From NCBI RefSeq assembly GCF_016462545.1, contig NZ_JAEMTA010000047.1, positions 1 through 42,714 on the forward strand: a DNA stretch of 42,714 nucleotides. The letters run 5' to 3'. Every line of letters starts with the position of its first letter. Within the stretch, counting starts at the first letter, position 1. The stretch is from Mycolicibacterium sp. (lineage in GTDB: Bacteria; Actinomycetota; Actinomycetes; Mycobacteriales; Mycobacteriaceae). Shown in pieces: positions 1-7,372 of the stretch. Below the pieces are notes generated by a model. That model searched no databases and was not told the origin of the DNA. It saw only the letters and a list, made by a program, of their open reading frames with translations. A program made the position numbers and the translations under genes.

Positions 1-231
1 GTACGGAGGGGATGGGGGCGCGGATCTACTTCCCGTCGCTCCGCACGCCCGGGTGTCGTTGCGGCGACATCGGACGCCGGGGTACCGGCGAGATCTGAAA
101 TCGTCATGAAATAGACGATATGGGCCGGCTGTCACGCAATCAATCGCCACTCATTGCGTATGAGTGCATATTTTGTTGTGTCGGATCTACTATTGCGACA
201 GTTTGTTGTGCAACGACTGAAAAGAGGGCTC
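1..231. other. Window edge and region upstream of the AsnC-family gene; no gene assigned
   Basis: I see no reading frame here that I can assign. Frame 2 is open from the window start to a TAG near 112 and could be the 3' end of an upstream gene, but the translated piece is too short to recognise. A small inverted repeat, ATCGTC (100-105) and GACGAT (114-119), could be a weak hairpin behind such a gene. The stretch 121-231 is less GC-rich than its surroundings and probably carries the promoter of the AsnC-family gene. Confidence 0.3.
135..213 (+). promoter_or_regulatory. Repeated motifs upstream of the AsnC-family gene, candidate autoregulatory sites
   Basis: The nonamer TTTGTTGTG occurs at 172-180 and again at 202-210, exactly 30 bp apart, or about three helical turns. 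CGCAAT (135-140) is the reverse complement of ATTGCG at 153-158 and 192-197, and GTTGTGCAAC (204-213) is a near-palindrome just before the ribosome binding site. Lrp/AsnC regulators commonly bind several phased sites in front of their own gene. That this is such an array is inference. Confidence 0.4.
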
Positions 232-678
232 GTGGACAGGCTCGACCAGACCGACGAACGCATTCTCGCCGAGTTGGCCAACCACGCGCGCGCTACGTTC
301 GCCGAGATCGGACAGCGCGTCAATCTCTCTGCGCCCGCGGTGAAACGACGGGTCGACCGCATGCTCGACGACGGCGTCATCCGCAGCTTCACCACCGTCG
401 TCGACCGCAATGCGATCGGCTGGAACACCGAGGCCTACGTACAGGTGTTCTGCCACGGGACGATTGCGCCCGCCGAACTCCGCGAGGCATGGGTCGGGAT
501 TCCCGAGGTCGTCAGCGCTGCCACCGTCACGGGCACGGCAGACGCCATCCTGCATGTGCTGGCGCGGGACATGCGCCACCTCGAAGAGGCCCTCGAACGC
601 ATCAGGGCGAGTGCCGACATCGAACGCAGCGAGAGCATCGTGGTGCTGTCGAACATCATCGAGCGAGCGCCGGGCTGA
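232..678 (+). CDS. Lrp/AsnC family transcriptional regulator
   Basis: A 148-residue protein, normal for the Lrp/AsnC family. The N-terminal half is a winged helix-turn-helix (LDQTDERILAELANHARATF, followed by the recognition region LSAPAVKRRVDRML). The C-terminal half is the RAM ligand-binding/oligomerisation domain (EVVSAATVTGTADAILHVLA, then an ERIRASADIERSES segment). Such proteins sense an amino acid or related ligand and control metabolism or transport genes, often including themselves. I start it at the GTG at 232 because AAAGAGGG lies a few bases upstream and the product then begins DRLDQTDERIL, the family's usual N-terminus. An in-frame ATG at 154 would add 26 unusual residues. The target is unknown; the next gene downstream is a ferredoxin reductase 57 bp away. 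Confidence 0.88.
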   Translation: MDRLDQTDERILAELANHARATFAEIGQRVNLSAPAVKRRVDRMLDDGVIRSFTTVVDRNAIGWNTEAYVQVFCHGTIAPAELREAWVGIPEVVSAATVTGTADAILHVLARDMRHLEEALERIRASADIERSESIVVLSNIIERAPG

Positions 679-735
679 GCGCGTCGGCCGTGGGTGCCGC
701 TCGACAGTTCGCGTCCATCGTGTAAGAAAGCCGAC

Positions 736-1908
736 GTGAGTACTAGTGCAGGCATTGTCATCGTCGGTGGTGGATTGGCCGCGTCGCGTACGGCCGAGCA
801 ACTTCGTCGCGCCGAGTACGCGGGCCCGATAACCCTCATCAGCGACGAAGAACACCTGCCCTACGATCGGCCACCGCTGTCCAAGGAAGTGCTGCGCGCC
901 GAGACCGACGACGTCGTCCTCAAACCGGCCGAGTTCTACGACGAGAAGGACATCACCGTCCGGCTGGGATCGGGTGCGACGAGCCTGGACACCGAGTCGC
1001 AGACGGTGACGCTCGCCAGTGGCGAGGTCCTCGGTTACGACGAGCTGGTCATTGCAACGGGGCTGGTGCCCAAGAGGATTCCGTCGTTCCCCGACCTGGA
1101 GGGCGTCCGCGTGCTGCGCACGTTCGACGAGAGCCTGGCGTTGCGCAAGCATGCGGGTTCGGCGCGGCGCGCCGTCGTCATCGGAGCCGGTTTCATCGGC
1201 TGCGAGGTGGCGGCCAGCCTGCGCAAGCTTGGCGTCGAGGTGGTCCTCGTCGAGCCTCAGCCGACGCCGTTGGCGTCGGTGCTCGGTGAACAGATCGGCG
1301 AGCTGGTGGCTCGTCTGCACCGTGCCGAGGGCGTCGACGTGCGGTGTGGCATCGGCGTCACCGAGGTGAAGGGCAGCGGCCACGTCGAGAAGGTCGTGCT
1401 CTCCGACGGCACCGAACTCGACGCCGACATCGTGGTCGTGGGCGTCGGCTCACGGCCGTCCACGGACTGGCTCGAGGGCAGCGGGGTGGCCGTCGACAAT
1501 GGCGTCGTCTGCGATGTCGCCGGCCGCACCAGCGCTCCGAACGTGTGGGCGATCGGTGACGTCGCCTCCTGGCGCGATGCCGCCGGACACCAAGTGCGCG
1601 TAGAACATTGGAGCAACGTCGCCGAGCAGGCCCGGGCCATCGTGCCCGCGATGCTCGGCCTCGAGGCCACGTCCTCCGTCGTGGTGCCCTACTTCTGGAG
1701 CGACCAGTACGACGTCAAGATCCAGTGCCTCGGTGAACCGGAAGCCGACGACATCGTGCACGTCGTGGCCGATGACGGCCGCAAGTTCCTGGCCTACTAC
1801 GAGCGTGACGGTGCCGTGGTCGGCGTGGTGGGCGGCGGCATGCCGGGCAAGGTGATGAAGGCCCGCGGCAAGATCGCCGCGGGCGCCCCCATCGCGGACG
1901 TCCTCTAG
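736..1908 (+). CDS. NAD(P)H-dependent ferredoxin reductase (FAD-containing, rhodocoxin/putidaredoxin reductase type)
   Basis: This 390-residue flavoprotein passes electrons from NAD(P)H to a ferredoxin, usually for a cytochrome P450 or dioxygenase. Visible motifs are the N-terminal FAD-binding GxGxxA-type loop (IVIVGGGLAASRTAEQL), the family signature YDRPPLSKE, the second dinucleotide-binding loop VVIGAGFIGCEVAASL near residue 155 for NAD(P)H, and the FAD-ribityl motif NVWAIGDVA. The C-terminal reductase domain contains EHWSNVAEQA. I start it at the GTG at 736, after AAGAAAG; a GTG at 694 would add 14 residues not seen in relatives. It sits at the position of Rv0688 of M. tuberculosis, beside the mycofactocin locus, but I see no direct evidence of a role in mycofactocin metabolism. 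A P450 gene at 14076-15341 is a conceivable indirect partner. Confidence 0.9.
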   Translation: MSTSAGIVIVGGGLAASRTAEQLRRAEYAGPITLISDEEHLPYDRPPLSKEVLRAETDDVVLKPAEFYDEKDITVRLGSGATSLDTESQTVTLASGEVLGYDELVIATGLVPKRIPSFPDLEGVRVLRTFDESLALRKHAGSARRAVVIGAGFIGCEVAASLRKLGVEVVLVEPQPTPLASVLGEQIGELVARLHRAEGVDVRCGIGVTEVKGSGHVEKVVLSDGTELDADIVVVGVGSRPSTDWLEGSGVAVDNGVVCDVAGRTSAPNVWAIGDVASWRDAAGHQVRVEHWSNVAEQARAIVPAMLGLEATSSVVVPYFWSDQYDVKIQCLGEPEADDIVHVVADDGRKFLAYYERDGAVVGVVGGGMPGKVMKARGKIAAGAPIADVL

Positions 1909-1962
1909 CGATTTCGGCGAGTTCGGCGGCGCCTACCGCCGCTGAACACACCCAATCGCTAG
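1905..1962. terminator. Bidirectional hairpin between convergent genes
   Basis: CTAGCGATT (1905-1913) and AATCGCTAG (1954-1962) form a perfect 9-bp outer inverted repeat. Inside it GTTC and GGCGG (1921-1929) face CCGCC and GAAC (1936-1947) around a six-base loop, with a three-base bulge. The TAG stops of both convergent genes lie inside the outer arms. There is no clear T-tract, so it is a candidate bidirectional terminator rather than a classical one. Confidence 0.5.
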
Positions 1963-3239
1963 AGCTGGCCGAGGTAGAAGCGGACGCCCTGGTCGTCGAC
2001 GCATAGCGCCGACGCGCCGTAGGACTGCTTCGACGGCTCCTCGACGACGGTGCCGCCCGCCTCCCGGACGCGTCGAACCGCGGCGTCGATGTTGGCGACC
2101 GTCCACATCGGCACGGTCACGTGCTCGGTGCTGCCGCCCGCGACGCCGGTCATGGGGTGCACCGACGTCGGCTCCCAGCCGTCGTCGATCCGGCCCGGGG
2201 TGAAGCTCCAGCCGAGCACGCGACCGTAGAACTCCCGGAAGATCGCTGAATCGGGCACCTGGAACGTCACATACGAGAGTTCGCCTGGCCCAGTGCCGTT
2301 CAGCGTGGGCCGGGGGTTGGCGCCGATCGGCTGGTACACCGCGAACTTGATGCCGAACGGATCGGTGGCCTCGACCGTGGGTCCGTGCGGAGCTTCCGAG
2401 ACCTCGTCGGCCTGACCGCCCGCTGCCAGGATGGCCCGACGGGCGGCCTCGACGTCGTCGACCGCGTAGCAGCAGAACAACGTCTTCGGCCCACCGGCGG
2501 CGAAGATCCCGATGGGCTGGTCGGTATTCGTCACCTGGCGCGTCTGCGCGTCGAACTCCCAACCGAGGACGTGGCCGTAGAACGCCGCGGACCGTGCGGG
2601 GTCCTCGGTCCATACGGAGACGTAGCCGATGTCGCCGTGCCGGATCTGCGCGACGCCGTCGGTCATCGGGCCGCTCAGCATCCAGCGATGGCCGAAGGGA
2701 TCGATCACGGTGGCCGTTCGCGAGCCGTGATCTTCGTACGGCTCGCGCTGTACGTCTGCGCCGCGGCCACGCGCGCGCTCCAGTACCGCGTCGGTGTCCG
2801 GTACTCCCAGCATCAAGCTGACCGAAACCGACTCTGGGACAGGCGCCTTGAGACCGATCTCCGGGAACTCGTCGGCCAGGTAGAACACCCCGCTCGCGAG
2901 CGTCAGCTCAGCGTGGCCGATCCGGCCGTCATCCATGACGATCGGGTCGTTCGCCACGACGGCGCCGAACACGTCGACATACCAGGCGATGGCTGCGCGG
3001 CCATCCGGCACCGCGAGGTAGGGAAGTACCGCCGACCGGGCGACCGTGGCAGGCGCGGCGGCGGCGTCGTTCAACTCGGCGATGGCGGTATCCGTTCCGC
3101 TCATGACGACTCCTTCGGTTCGAGGGGGAAGGGACAGTGCCGCTTCCAGGCGGGCCCGAAGTTCTGCAGCGAACGCCGCATCGGGCTGAACCGGAAGGTC
3201 GTTGCCGCGCAGCACGTTCAGCGGGTCGTGGTAGGTCAC
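1959..3239 (-). CDS. Triple-domain VOC (glyoxalase/bleomycin-resistance fold) protein coupled to an ECF sigma factor
   Basis: A 426-residue protein with a short N-terminal segment (residues about 1-40, DPLNVLRGNDLPVQPDAAFA) followed by three consecutive vicinal-oxygen-chelate modules. The first runs from LPYLAVPDGRAAIAWYVDVF to DPFGHRWML, the second from GYVSVWTEDPARSAAFYGHV to DPFGIKFAVY, and the third from SYVTFQVPDSAIFREFYGRV to DDQGVRFYLG. VOC modules pair to make metal-dependent lyases, dioxygenases or drug-binding proteins; the substrate here is unknown. The GTG start at 3239 overlaps the sigma factor stop by four bases (GTGA), so the two are translationally coupled. That rules out the longer upstream reading frame. 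The N-terminal segment resembles one I associate with enzymes encoded beside actinobacterial ECF sigma factors, which would fit regulation of or by the sigma factor; this is inference. Confidence 0.85.
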   Translation of the reverse strand: MTYHDPLNVLRGNDLPVQPDAAFAAELRARLEAALSLPPRTEGVVMSGTDTAIAELNDAAAAPATVARSAVLPYLAVPDGRAAIAWYVDVFGAVVANDPIVMDDGRIGHAELTLASGVFYLADEFPEIGLKAPVPESVSVSLMLGVPDTDAVLERARGRGADVQREPYEDHGSRTATVIDPFGHRWMLSGPMTDGVAQIRHGDIGYVSVWTEDPARSAAFYGHVLGWEFDAQTRQVTNTDQPIGIFAAGGPKTLFCCYAVDDVEAARRAILAAGGQADEVSEAPHGPTVEATDPFGIKFAVYQPIGANPRPTLNGTGPGELSYVTFQVPDSAIFREFYGRVLGWSFTPGRIDDGWEPTSVHPMTGVAGGSTEHVTVPMWTVANIDAAVRRVREAGGTVVEEPSKQSYGASALCVDDQGVRFYLGQL

Positions 3240-3754
3240 GGCGCCCCTCCTTCCGGATAGTGCGATCTGAATGCACGACGTGCCCGAACCAGCAGGGCTT
3301 CGGTCGCGTGCACGGTGCGGCCGATCAACTCCGCACACTCGGGAACCGAACGGTCGTCCAGGTAGCGCAGAGTCAGGACCGCCCGGTGATGCTCGGGCAG
3401 CCGGGCCAGCACGCTCTCGGACACGATGCGGTCGAGTTCGGCATCCCACTCGTCGGCGGGATCGTCGGGCTCGGGCAGGTCGGCCACCGGGACGGTGAAC
3501 CGGTCGTGCCTTCGCCGGTAGTGGTCGGCCAGCTTGTGGCGTGCCACGCCGATCAGCCAGGCGGTGGTGATGGGCGGTGGCGACTCGCGTCTCGCCGCAT
3601 CCATCGCCGCGAGAAACGTCTCCGACGTCAGGTCCTCGGCGGCGCCGCGGTCACCGCAGCGGCGGACGAAGTACCCGAAGACGGCGGGTAGCGCGTCGTC
3701 GTACAGCTCGAGAAGCGCCTTCGGCGCGTCTTGGGAGTCCGGTGCGACGCTCAC
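3236..3754 (-). CDS. ECF-type RNA polymerase sigma factor (sigma-70 family, region 2 and region 4)
   Basis: A 172-residue sigma factor. Region 2 covers roughly residues 15-85 (LYDDALPAVFGYFVRRCGDR, then AEDLTSETFLAAMDA, then TAWLIGVARHKLADHYRRR). Region 4 covers about residues 110-165 (LARLPEHHRAVLTLRYLDDR, then VPECAELIGRTVHATEALLV), with ARRAFR at the end. It has no region 1 or 3 and no extra C-terminal domain. I start it at GTG 3754, giving the N-terminus SVAPDSQDAPKALLELYDDA; an AGGAG lies only one base upstream, unusually close, so the start is uncertain. It overlaps the VOC gene by GTGA. No membrane anti-sigma gene is visible beside it, so the VOC protein is the only obvious cis partner. 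Confidence 0.85.
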   Translation of the reverse strand: MSVAPDSQDAPKALLELYDDALPAVFGYFVRRCGDRGAAEDLTSETFLAAMDAARRESPPPITTAWLIGVARHKLADHYRRRHDRFTVPVADLPEPDDPADEWDAELDRIVSESVLARLPEHHRAVLTLRYLDDRSVPECAELIGRTVHATEALLVRARRAFRSHYPEGGAP

Positions 3755-3778
3755 ACTCCTATCGTCGCCGTTGGGGCC

Positions 3779-3816
3779 CGAACTCCAACGCCCGAAATGA
3801 AGATTCGTGGAGTTCG
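3779..3816. promoter_or_regulatory. 9-bp inverted repeat upstream of the sigma factor gene
   Basis: CGAACTCCA (3779-3787) and TGGAGTTCG (3808-3816) are perfect complements separated by 20 bases. They lie in the gap between the sigma factor start and the mftR stop. This could be an operator or an autoregulatory element for the sigma/VOC pair, or a hairpin ending mftR transcription; no T-run supports the latter strongly. Confidence 0.4.
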
Positions 3817-3855
3817 AGCGGCGGTGAGCGCCGGAAGGGCTCCACAAATTGCGGT

Positions 3856-4461
3856 TCAGGACCTATCGAGGTCGGTCAGGCCTGCGCAGACGATGTCGAA
3901 GGCGTCGCCCAGCGAGCGTTGTAGCGACACGGACTCGTCGGCGAGCCAGTGCTCGTAGGCTGACAGCGCGACGCCCAGCATCGACCACGCGGTGGTCTGG
4001 GGAATGAGATCACCCGCGGCGAGTCCGAGGCGGCGAGCCACGAACTCGGCGACGACGGTCCGCCAGCCCGCGTACATCGTCATCGAGTGTGCCTGCAAGG
4101 CGTCGGTCTCCAGGATGACGCGCATGCGCTGGCGGTGATGGGCGGTCTCGGCCTCGTCGAAGCTGTTGAATGCCAACAGCGCCGAGCGCAGTGCGACGGT
4201 GGTCGGCGCGTCGGCGGGCACGGCGTCGAGCAGGTGCCGCATGAGGTCGAGGTGCGCGTCGAAATCCCCCCAGGGGATCGCGTTCTTGGTCGGGTAGTAG
4301 CGGAAGAGGGTGCGACGGGCGATCCCCGCGGCTCGGGCCACGTCGTCGACGCTCACCTCGTCGAAGCCGCGGCTGGCGAACAACTCGAGCGCCACGCTGG
4401 TGATGTGGTCGCCGGTGGTGGACCGGCGTCGGCCCACTCGCGCCGCGGGTTCACGGCTCAT
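3856..4461 (-). CDS. mftR: Mycofactocin system transcriptional regulator MftR (TetR family)
   Basis: A 201-residue TetR-family repressor. The N-terminal helix-turn-helix is at residues about 15-65 (HITSVALELFASRGFDEVSV, DDVARAAGIARRTLFRYYPT), followed by an all-helical ligand-binding domain. Divergent placement from mftA, with only 93 bp between start codons, identifies it as MftR, which in M. smegmatis represses the mft genes and responds to long-chain acyl-CoAs (published knowledge, not visible here). I start it at ATG 4461 after GGAAGGG; an in-frame ATG further upstream would run into the shared promoter region. A 16-bp near-perfect inverted repeat flanks the intergenic region and is a candidate operator (4469-4548). 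Confidence 0.95.
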   Translation of the reverse strand: MSREPAARVGRRRSTTGDHITSVALELFASRGFDEVSVDDVARAAGIARRTLFRYYPTKNAIPWGDFDAHLDLMRHLLDAVPADAPTTVALRSALLAFNSFDEAETAHHRQRMRVILETDALQAHSMTMYAGWRTVVAEFVARRLGLAAGDLIPQTTAWSMLGVALSAYEHWLADESVSLQRSLGDAFDIVCAGLTDLDRS

Positions 4462-4468
4462 CCAAATC

Positions 4469-4548
4469 CACCCTTCCGTTTCGGCACTCGATGCCATATT
4501 CTTGCGATCTCGATCACATTTGTGCAAGACCCCCGAACCGAAAGGGTG
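4469..4548. promoter_or_regulatory. mftR-mftA divergent control region with a long inverted repeat
   Basis: CACCCTTCCGTTTCGG at 4469-4484 matches the reverse complement of CCGAACCGAAAGGGTG (4533-4548) at 14 of 16 positions. The two copies cover the ribosome binding regions of mftR and mftA symmetrically, 48 bp apart. Between them lie CATATT (4495-4500, a possible -10 for mftA) and a smaller inverted pair CTTGC (4501-4505) / GCAAG (4524-4528). Part of the similarity reflects two similar Shine-Dalgarno sequences, but the match runs beyond those. MftR is the obvious candidate ligand. Confidence 0.5.
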
Positions 4549-4554
4549 TACACC

Positions 4555-4650
4555 ATGGAGCCGACTCAGCAGGCGGAGACCGAAACCCAGCTCGTCACCG
4601 AGAGCCTCGTCGAAGAGGTCTCGATCGACGGCATGTGCGGCGTCTACTGA
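4555..4650 (+). CDS. mftA: Mycofactocin precursor peptide MftA
   Basis: A 31-residue ribosomally made precursor, too short for most gene finders. It starts at ATG 4555 after AAAGGG and ends in IDGMCGVY. In the known pathway the C-terminal Val-Tyr is decarboxylated and cross-linked by MftC, cut free by MftE, oxidised by MftD and glycosylated by MftF to give mycofactocin, a redox cofactor used by certain dehydrogenases. The acidic leader (ETETQLVTESLVEEVSIDG) is the part recognised by MftB. All expected features are present, including the GMCGVY tail. The mftB start follows two bases after the stop. Confidence 0.97.
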   Translation: MEPTQQAETETQLVTESLVEEVSIDGMCGVY

Positions 4651-4652
4651 CG

Positions 4653-4961
4653 GTGGTCGCATCCGCGAAGGCGCCAGTGGACGCCCAGGCTTTCGATCCT
4701 GACGCCCGCTGGCGCCTGCACCACCAGGTGGCGGTGCGGCCGGAGCCCTTCGGCGCGCTGTTGTATCACTTTGGGACGCGCAAACTCTCGTTCCTGAAGA
4801 ACACCAAGATCGTCGAAGTGGTCAAGTCGCTCGACGATCATCCCGACGTCAGATCCGCTTGCCGCGCCGCCGGAATCGACGACGTCGACCAGGCGCCCTA
4901 CCTGCACGCACTGAGCGTGCTGGTGAAATCCAACATGCTGGTTCGCCAGGAGGACACATGA
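4653..4961 (+). CDS. mftB: Mycofactocin biosynthesis chaperone MftB (RiPP recognition element)
   Basis: A 102-residue PqqD-like RiPP recognition protein that binds the MftA leader and presents it to MftC. It has the usual RRE content: an N-terminal beta region (ARWRLHHQVAVRPEPFGALL), then YHFGTRKLSFLKNTKIVEVV and a C-terminal helical part ending in YLHALSVLVKSNMLVRQED. The start is taken as GTG 4653, two bases after the mftA stop, with no good separate ribosome binding site, so translation is probably coupled to mftA. The stop overlaps the mftC start as ATGA. Confidence 0.94.
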   Translation: MVASAKAPVDAQAFDPDARWRLHHQVAVRPEPFGALLYHFGTRKLSFLKNTKIVEVVKSLDDHPDVRSACRAAGIDDVDQAPYLHALSVLVKSNMLVRQEDT

Positions 4962-6175
4962 CCACGATGCAGCCCGCGCGAGTGCCCAAACTGGTCGAAC
5001 AGTTCGAGCACGGCCTCGACGCCCCGATCTGCCTCACCTGGGAGCTGACCTACGCCTGCAACCTGTCCTGTGTGCACTGCCTGTCCTCGTCGGGCAAGCG
5101 TGACCCCCGCGAGCTGACCACGCGCCAGTGCAAGGACATCATCGACGAGCTCGAGCGCATGCAGGTCTTCTACGTCAACATCGGCGGCGGCGAGCCGACC
5201 GTGCGCTCGGACTTCTGGGAACTCGTCGACTACGCCACCGAACATCACGTGGGCGTGAAGTTCTCCACCAACGGCGTGCGGATCGACGAGAAGGTCGCCG
5301 CCAAGCTCGCGGCGAGCGACTACGTCGACGTGCAGATCTCCCTCGACGGAGCGACCGCCGAGGTCAACGACGCCGTGCGCGGTCCCGGCTCCTTCGCCAT
5401 GGCGATCCGCGCGCTGGAGAACCTGTCCGCGGCCGGGTTCTCCGACGCCAAGATCTCGGTCGTCGTCACCCGCCACAACGTCGACCAACTCGACGAATTC
5501 AAGGCGCTGGCAGACAATTACGGCGCAACACTGCGGATCACCCGGCTGCGCCCGTCCGGCCGCGGCGCCGACGTGTGGGACGAACTGCACCCCACCGCCG
5601 CTCAGCAGGTCCAGCTCTACGACTGGCTGGTGGCCCGCGGCGAGGGCATCTTGACCGGTGACTCCTTCTTCCACCTGTCCGGACTTGGTCAGCCCGGCGC
5701 ACTGGCCGGCCTCAACCTCTGTGGTGCCGGCCGGGTGGTGTGCCTGATCGATCCCGTCGGTGACGTCTACGCGTGCCCGTTCGCCATCCACGATCGCTTC
5801 CTCGCCGGAAACATCCTGCGCGACGGCGGATTCGACAGCGTCTGGAAGGACGCACCACTGTTCCGCGAGCTGCGCGAGCCGCAGTCCGCCGGCGCGTGCG
5901 GCAGCTGCGACCACTACGACGGATGCCGCGGCGGCTGCATGGCCGCCAAGTTCTTCACCGGCCTGCCGCTGGACGGACCCGACCCCGAATGCGTGCAGGG
6001 TTACGGCGAGCCCGCCCTGGCGCGAGAACGGGACAAGCCCAAGTCCAGCGTCGACCACTCCCGCGCGGGAGGACGCAAGGCGCCCGTCCCGTTGAAGCTC
6101 CTCACCGTTCCCCTGGACCGCCGGGTCGCCGGCGGCCCGGCTCCGAAGAAGTTCTGCAACGAAAGTCCCGTATAG
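4958..6175 (+). CDS. mftC: Mycofactocin radical SAM maturase MftC
   Basis: A 405-residue radical S-adenosylmethionine enzyme. It oxidatively decarboxylates the C-terminal tyrosine of MftA and then forms the C-C bond to the preceding valine. The radical SAM cluster motif CNLSCVHC places the three cysteines at residues 34, 38 and 41, and GGGEP is at 76-80 for SAM binding. The C-terminal SPASM domain has cysteines at 255, 262, 273, 314, 317, 323, 327 and 345, as expected for auxiliary iron-sulfur clusters. Translation starts at ATG 4958, after AGGAGG four bases upstream, inside the mftB stop (ATGA). The protein ends with a Pro/Lys-rich tail (KFCNESPV). It works with MftB. Confidence 0.97.
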   Translation: MTTMQPARVPKLVEQFEHGLDAPICLTWELTYACNLSCVHCLSSSGKRDPRELTTRQCKDIIDELERMQVFYVNIGGGEPTVRSDFWELVDYATEHHVGVKFSTNGVRIDEKVAAKLAASDYVDVQISLDGATAEVNDAVRGPGSFAMAIRALENLSAAGFSDAKISVVVTRHNVDQLDEFKALADNYGATLRITRLRPSGRGADVWDELHPTAAQQVQLYDWLVARGEGILTGDSFFHLSGLGQPGALAGLNLCGAGRVVCLIDPVGDVYACPFAIHDRFLAGNILRDGGFDSVWKDAPLFRELREPQSAGACGSCDHYDGCRGGCMAAKFFTGLPLDGPDPECVQGYGEPALARERDKPKSSVDHSRAGGRKAPVPLKLLTVPLDRRVAGGPAPKKFCNESPV

Positions 6176-6178
6176 ATC

Positions 6179-7372
6179 ATGGCTCGTGACATCTGGTTCG
6201 AAACCGTCGCCATTGCGCAGCAGCGCGCGAAGAAGCGGCTGCCGAAATCCGTTTACAGCGCACTGATTGCCGCCAGTGAGCGCGGCATCACCGTCGCCGA
6301 CAACGTGGATGCCTTCGGCGAGCTCGGCTTCGCACCGCACGTGATCGGCGCCATCGAGAAGCGCGATCTGGCGACAACCGTGATGGGGCAGGAGATTTCG
6401 CTGCCGGTGATGATCTCGCCGACGGGTGTGCAGGCGGTTCATCCCGACGGTGAGGTCGCCGTCGCGCGCGCGGCCGCGGCCCGCGGCACCGCGATGGGTC
6501 TGTCGTCCTTCGCCAGCAAGCCCATCGAGGAGGTCATCGCCGCCAACCCGAAGCTGTTCTTCCAGGTCTACTGGCTGGGTGGGCGCGACGAGATCGCGGC
6601 ACGGATCGAACGGGCGCGGGCCGCCGGCGCGGTGGGGATCATCGTCACCACCGACTGGAGCTTCTCGCACGGCCGGGATTGGGGCAGCCCCAAGATTCCC
6701 GAGCAGATGGACCTCAAGACGATCATCAAGATGATGCCGGAGGGCCTGACCAGGCCGCGCTGGATGGTGCAATGGGGCAAGACGTTGCGCCCACCGAACC
6801 TTCGGGTACCCAACCAGGGCAATGCCGGCGAGGCCGGGCCCCCGTTCTTCAACGCCTACGGACAGTGGATGGGCACGCCGCCGCCCACGTGGGAGGACAT
6901 CGCCTGGCTTGCCGATCTGTGGGGCGGGCCGCTGATGCTCAAGGGTGTCATGCGCGTCGATGACGCCAAACGTGCGGTCGACGCGGGTGTTTCGGCGATC
7001 TCGGTCAGCAACCACGGTGGCAACAACCTCGATGGCACGCCCGCCTCGATTCGGGCTTTGCCCGCCATCGCCGCCTCGGTCGGGGACCAGGTCGAGGTTC
7101 TGCTCGACGGAGGCATCCGCCGCGGCAGCGACGTCGTCAAGGCACTTGCTCTCGGCGCGCGCGCGGTGATGATCGGACGCGCCTACCTGTGGGGCCTCGC
7201 CGCCGAGGGACAGCCCGGTGTCGAGAACGTCCTCGACATCATGCGCAGCGGCATCGACTCGGCGTTGATGGGTCTCGGCAAGGCCTCGATCCACGACCTC
7301 GGGCCCGGTGACGTGCTGGCGCCTCCGGGGTTCACCCGCGCGCTCGGGGTGCCCACCGCCGACGGCGGCTAG
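6179..7372 (+). CDS. mftD: Mycofactocin biosynthesis FMN-dependent oxidase MftD
   Basis: A 397-residue FMN enzyme with the alpha-hydroxy-acid oxidase TIM-barrel fold. In the pathway it oxidatively deaminates the valine-tyrosine-derived lactam AHDP to give the redox-active premycofactocin. Conserved elements are K255 (LMLKGV), H279 (SNHGG) and the phosphate-binding DGGIRRG at 310-316. The arginine that clamps the substrate carboxylate in lactate/glycolate oxidases (SNHGARQLD in spinach glycolate oxidase) is replaced here: the sequence reads SNHGGNNLDG, with N282 in its place. This fits a substrate with no carboxylate. It begins three bases after mftC and was historically annotated as lldD1 in M. 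tuberculosis. Confidence 0.95.
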   Translation: MARDIWFETVAIAQQRAKKRLPKSVYSALIAASERGITVADNVDAFGELGFAPHVIGAIEKRDLATTVMGQEISLPVMISPTGVQAVHPDGEVAVARAAAARGTAMGLSSFASKPIEEVIAANPKLFFQVYWLGGRDEIAARIERARAAGAVGIIVTTDWSFSHGRDWGSPKIPEQMDLKTIIKMMPEGLTRPRWMVQWGKTLRPPNLRVPNQGNAGEAGPPFFNAYGQWMGTPPPTWEDIAWLADLWGGPLMLKGVMRVDDAKRAVDAGVSAISVSNHGGNNLDGTPASIRALPAIAASVGDQVEVLLDGGIRRGSDVVKALALGARAVMIGRAYLWGLAAEGQPGVENVLDIMRSGIDSALMGLGKASIHDLGPGDVLAPPGFTRALGVPTADGG

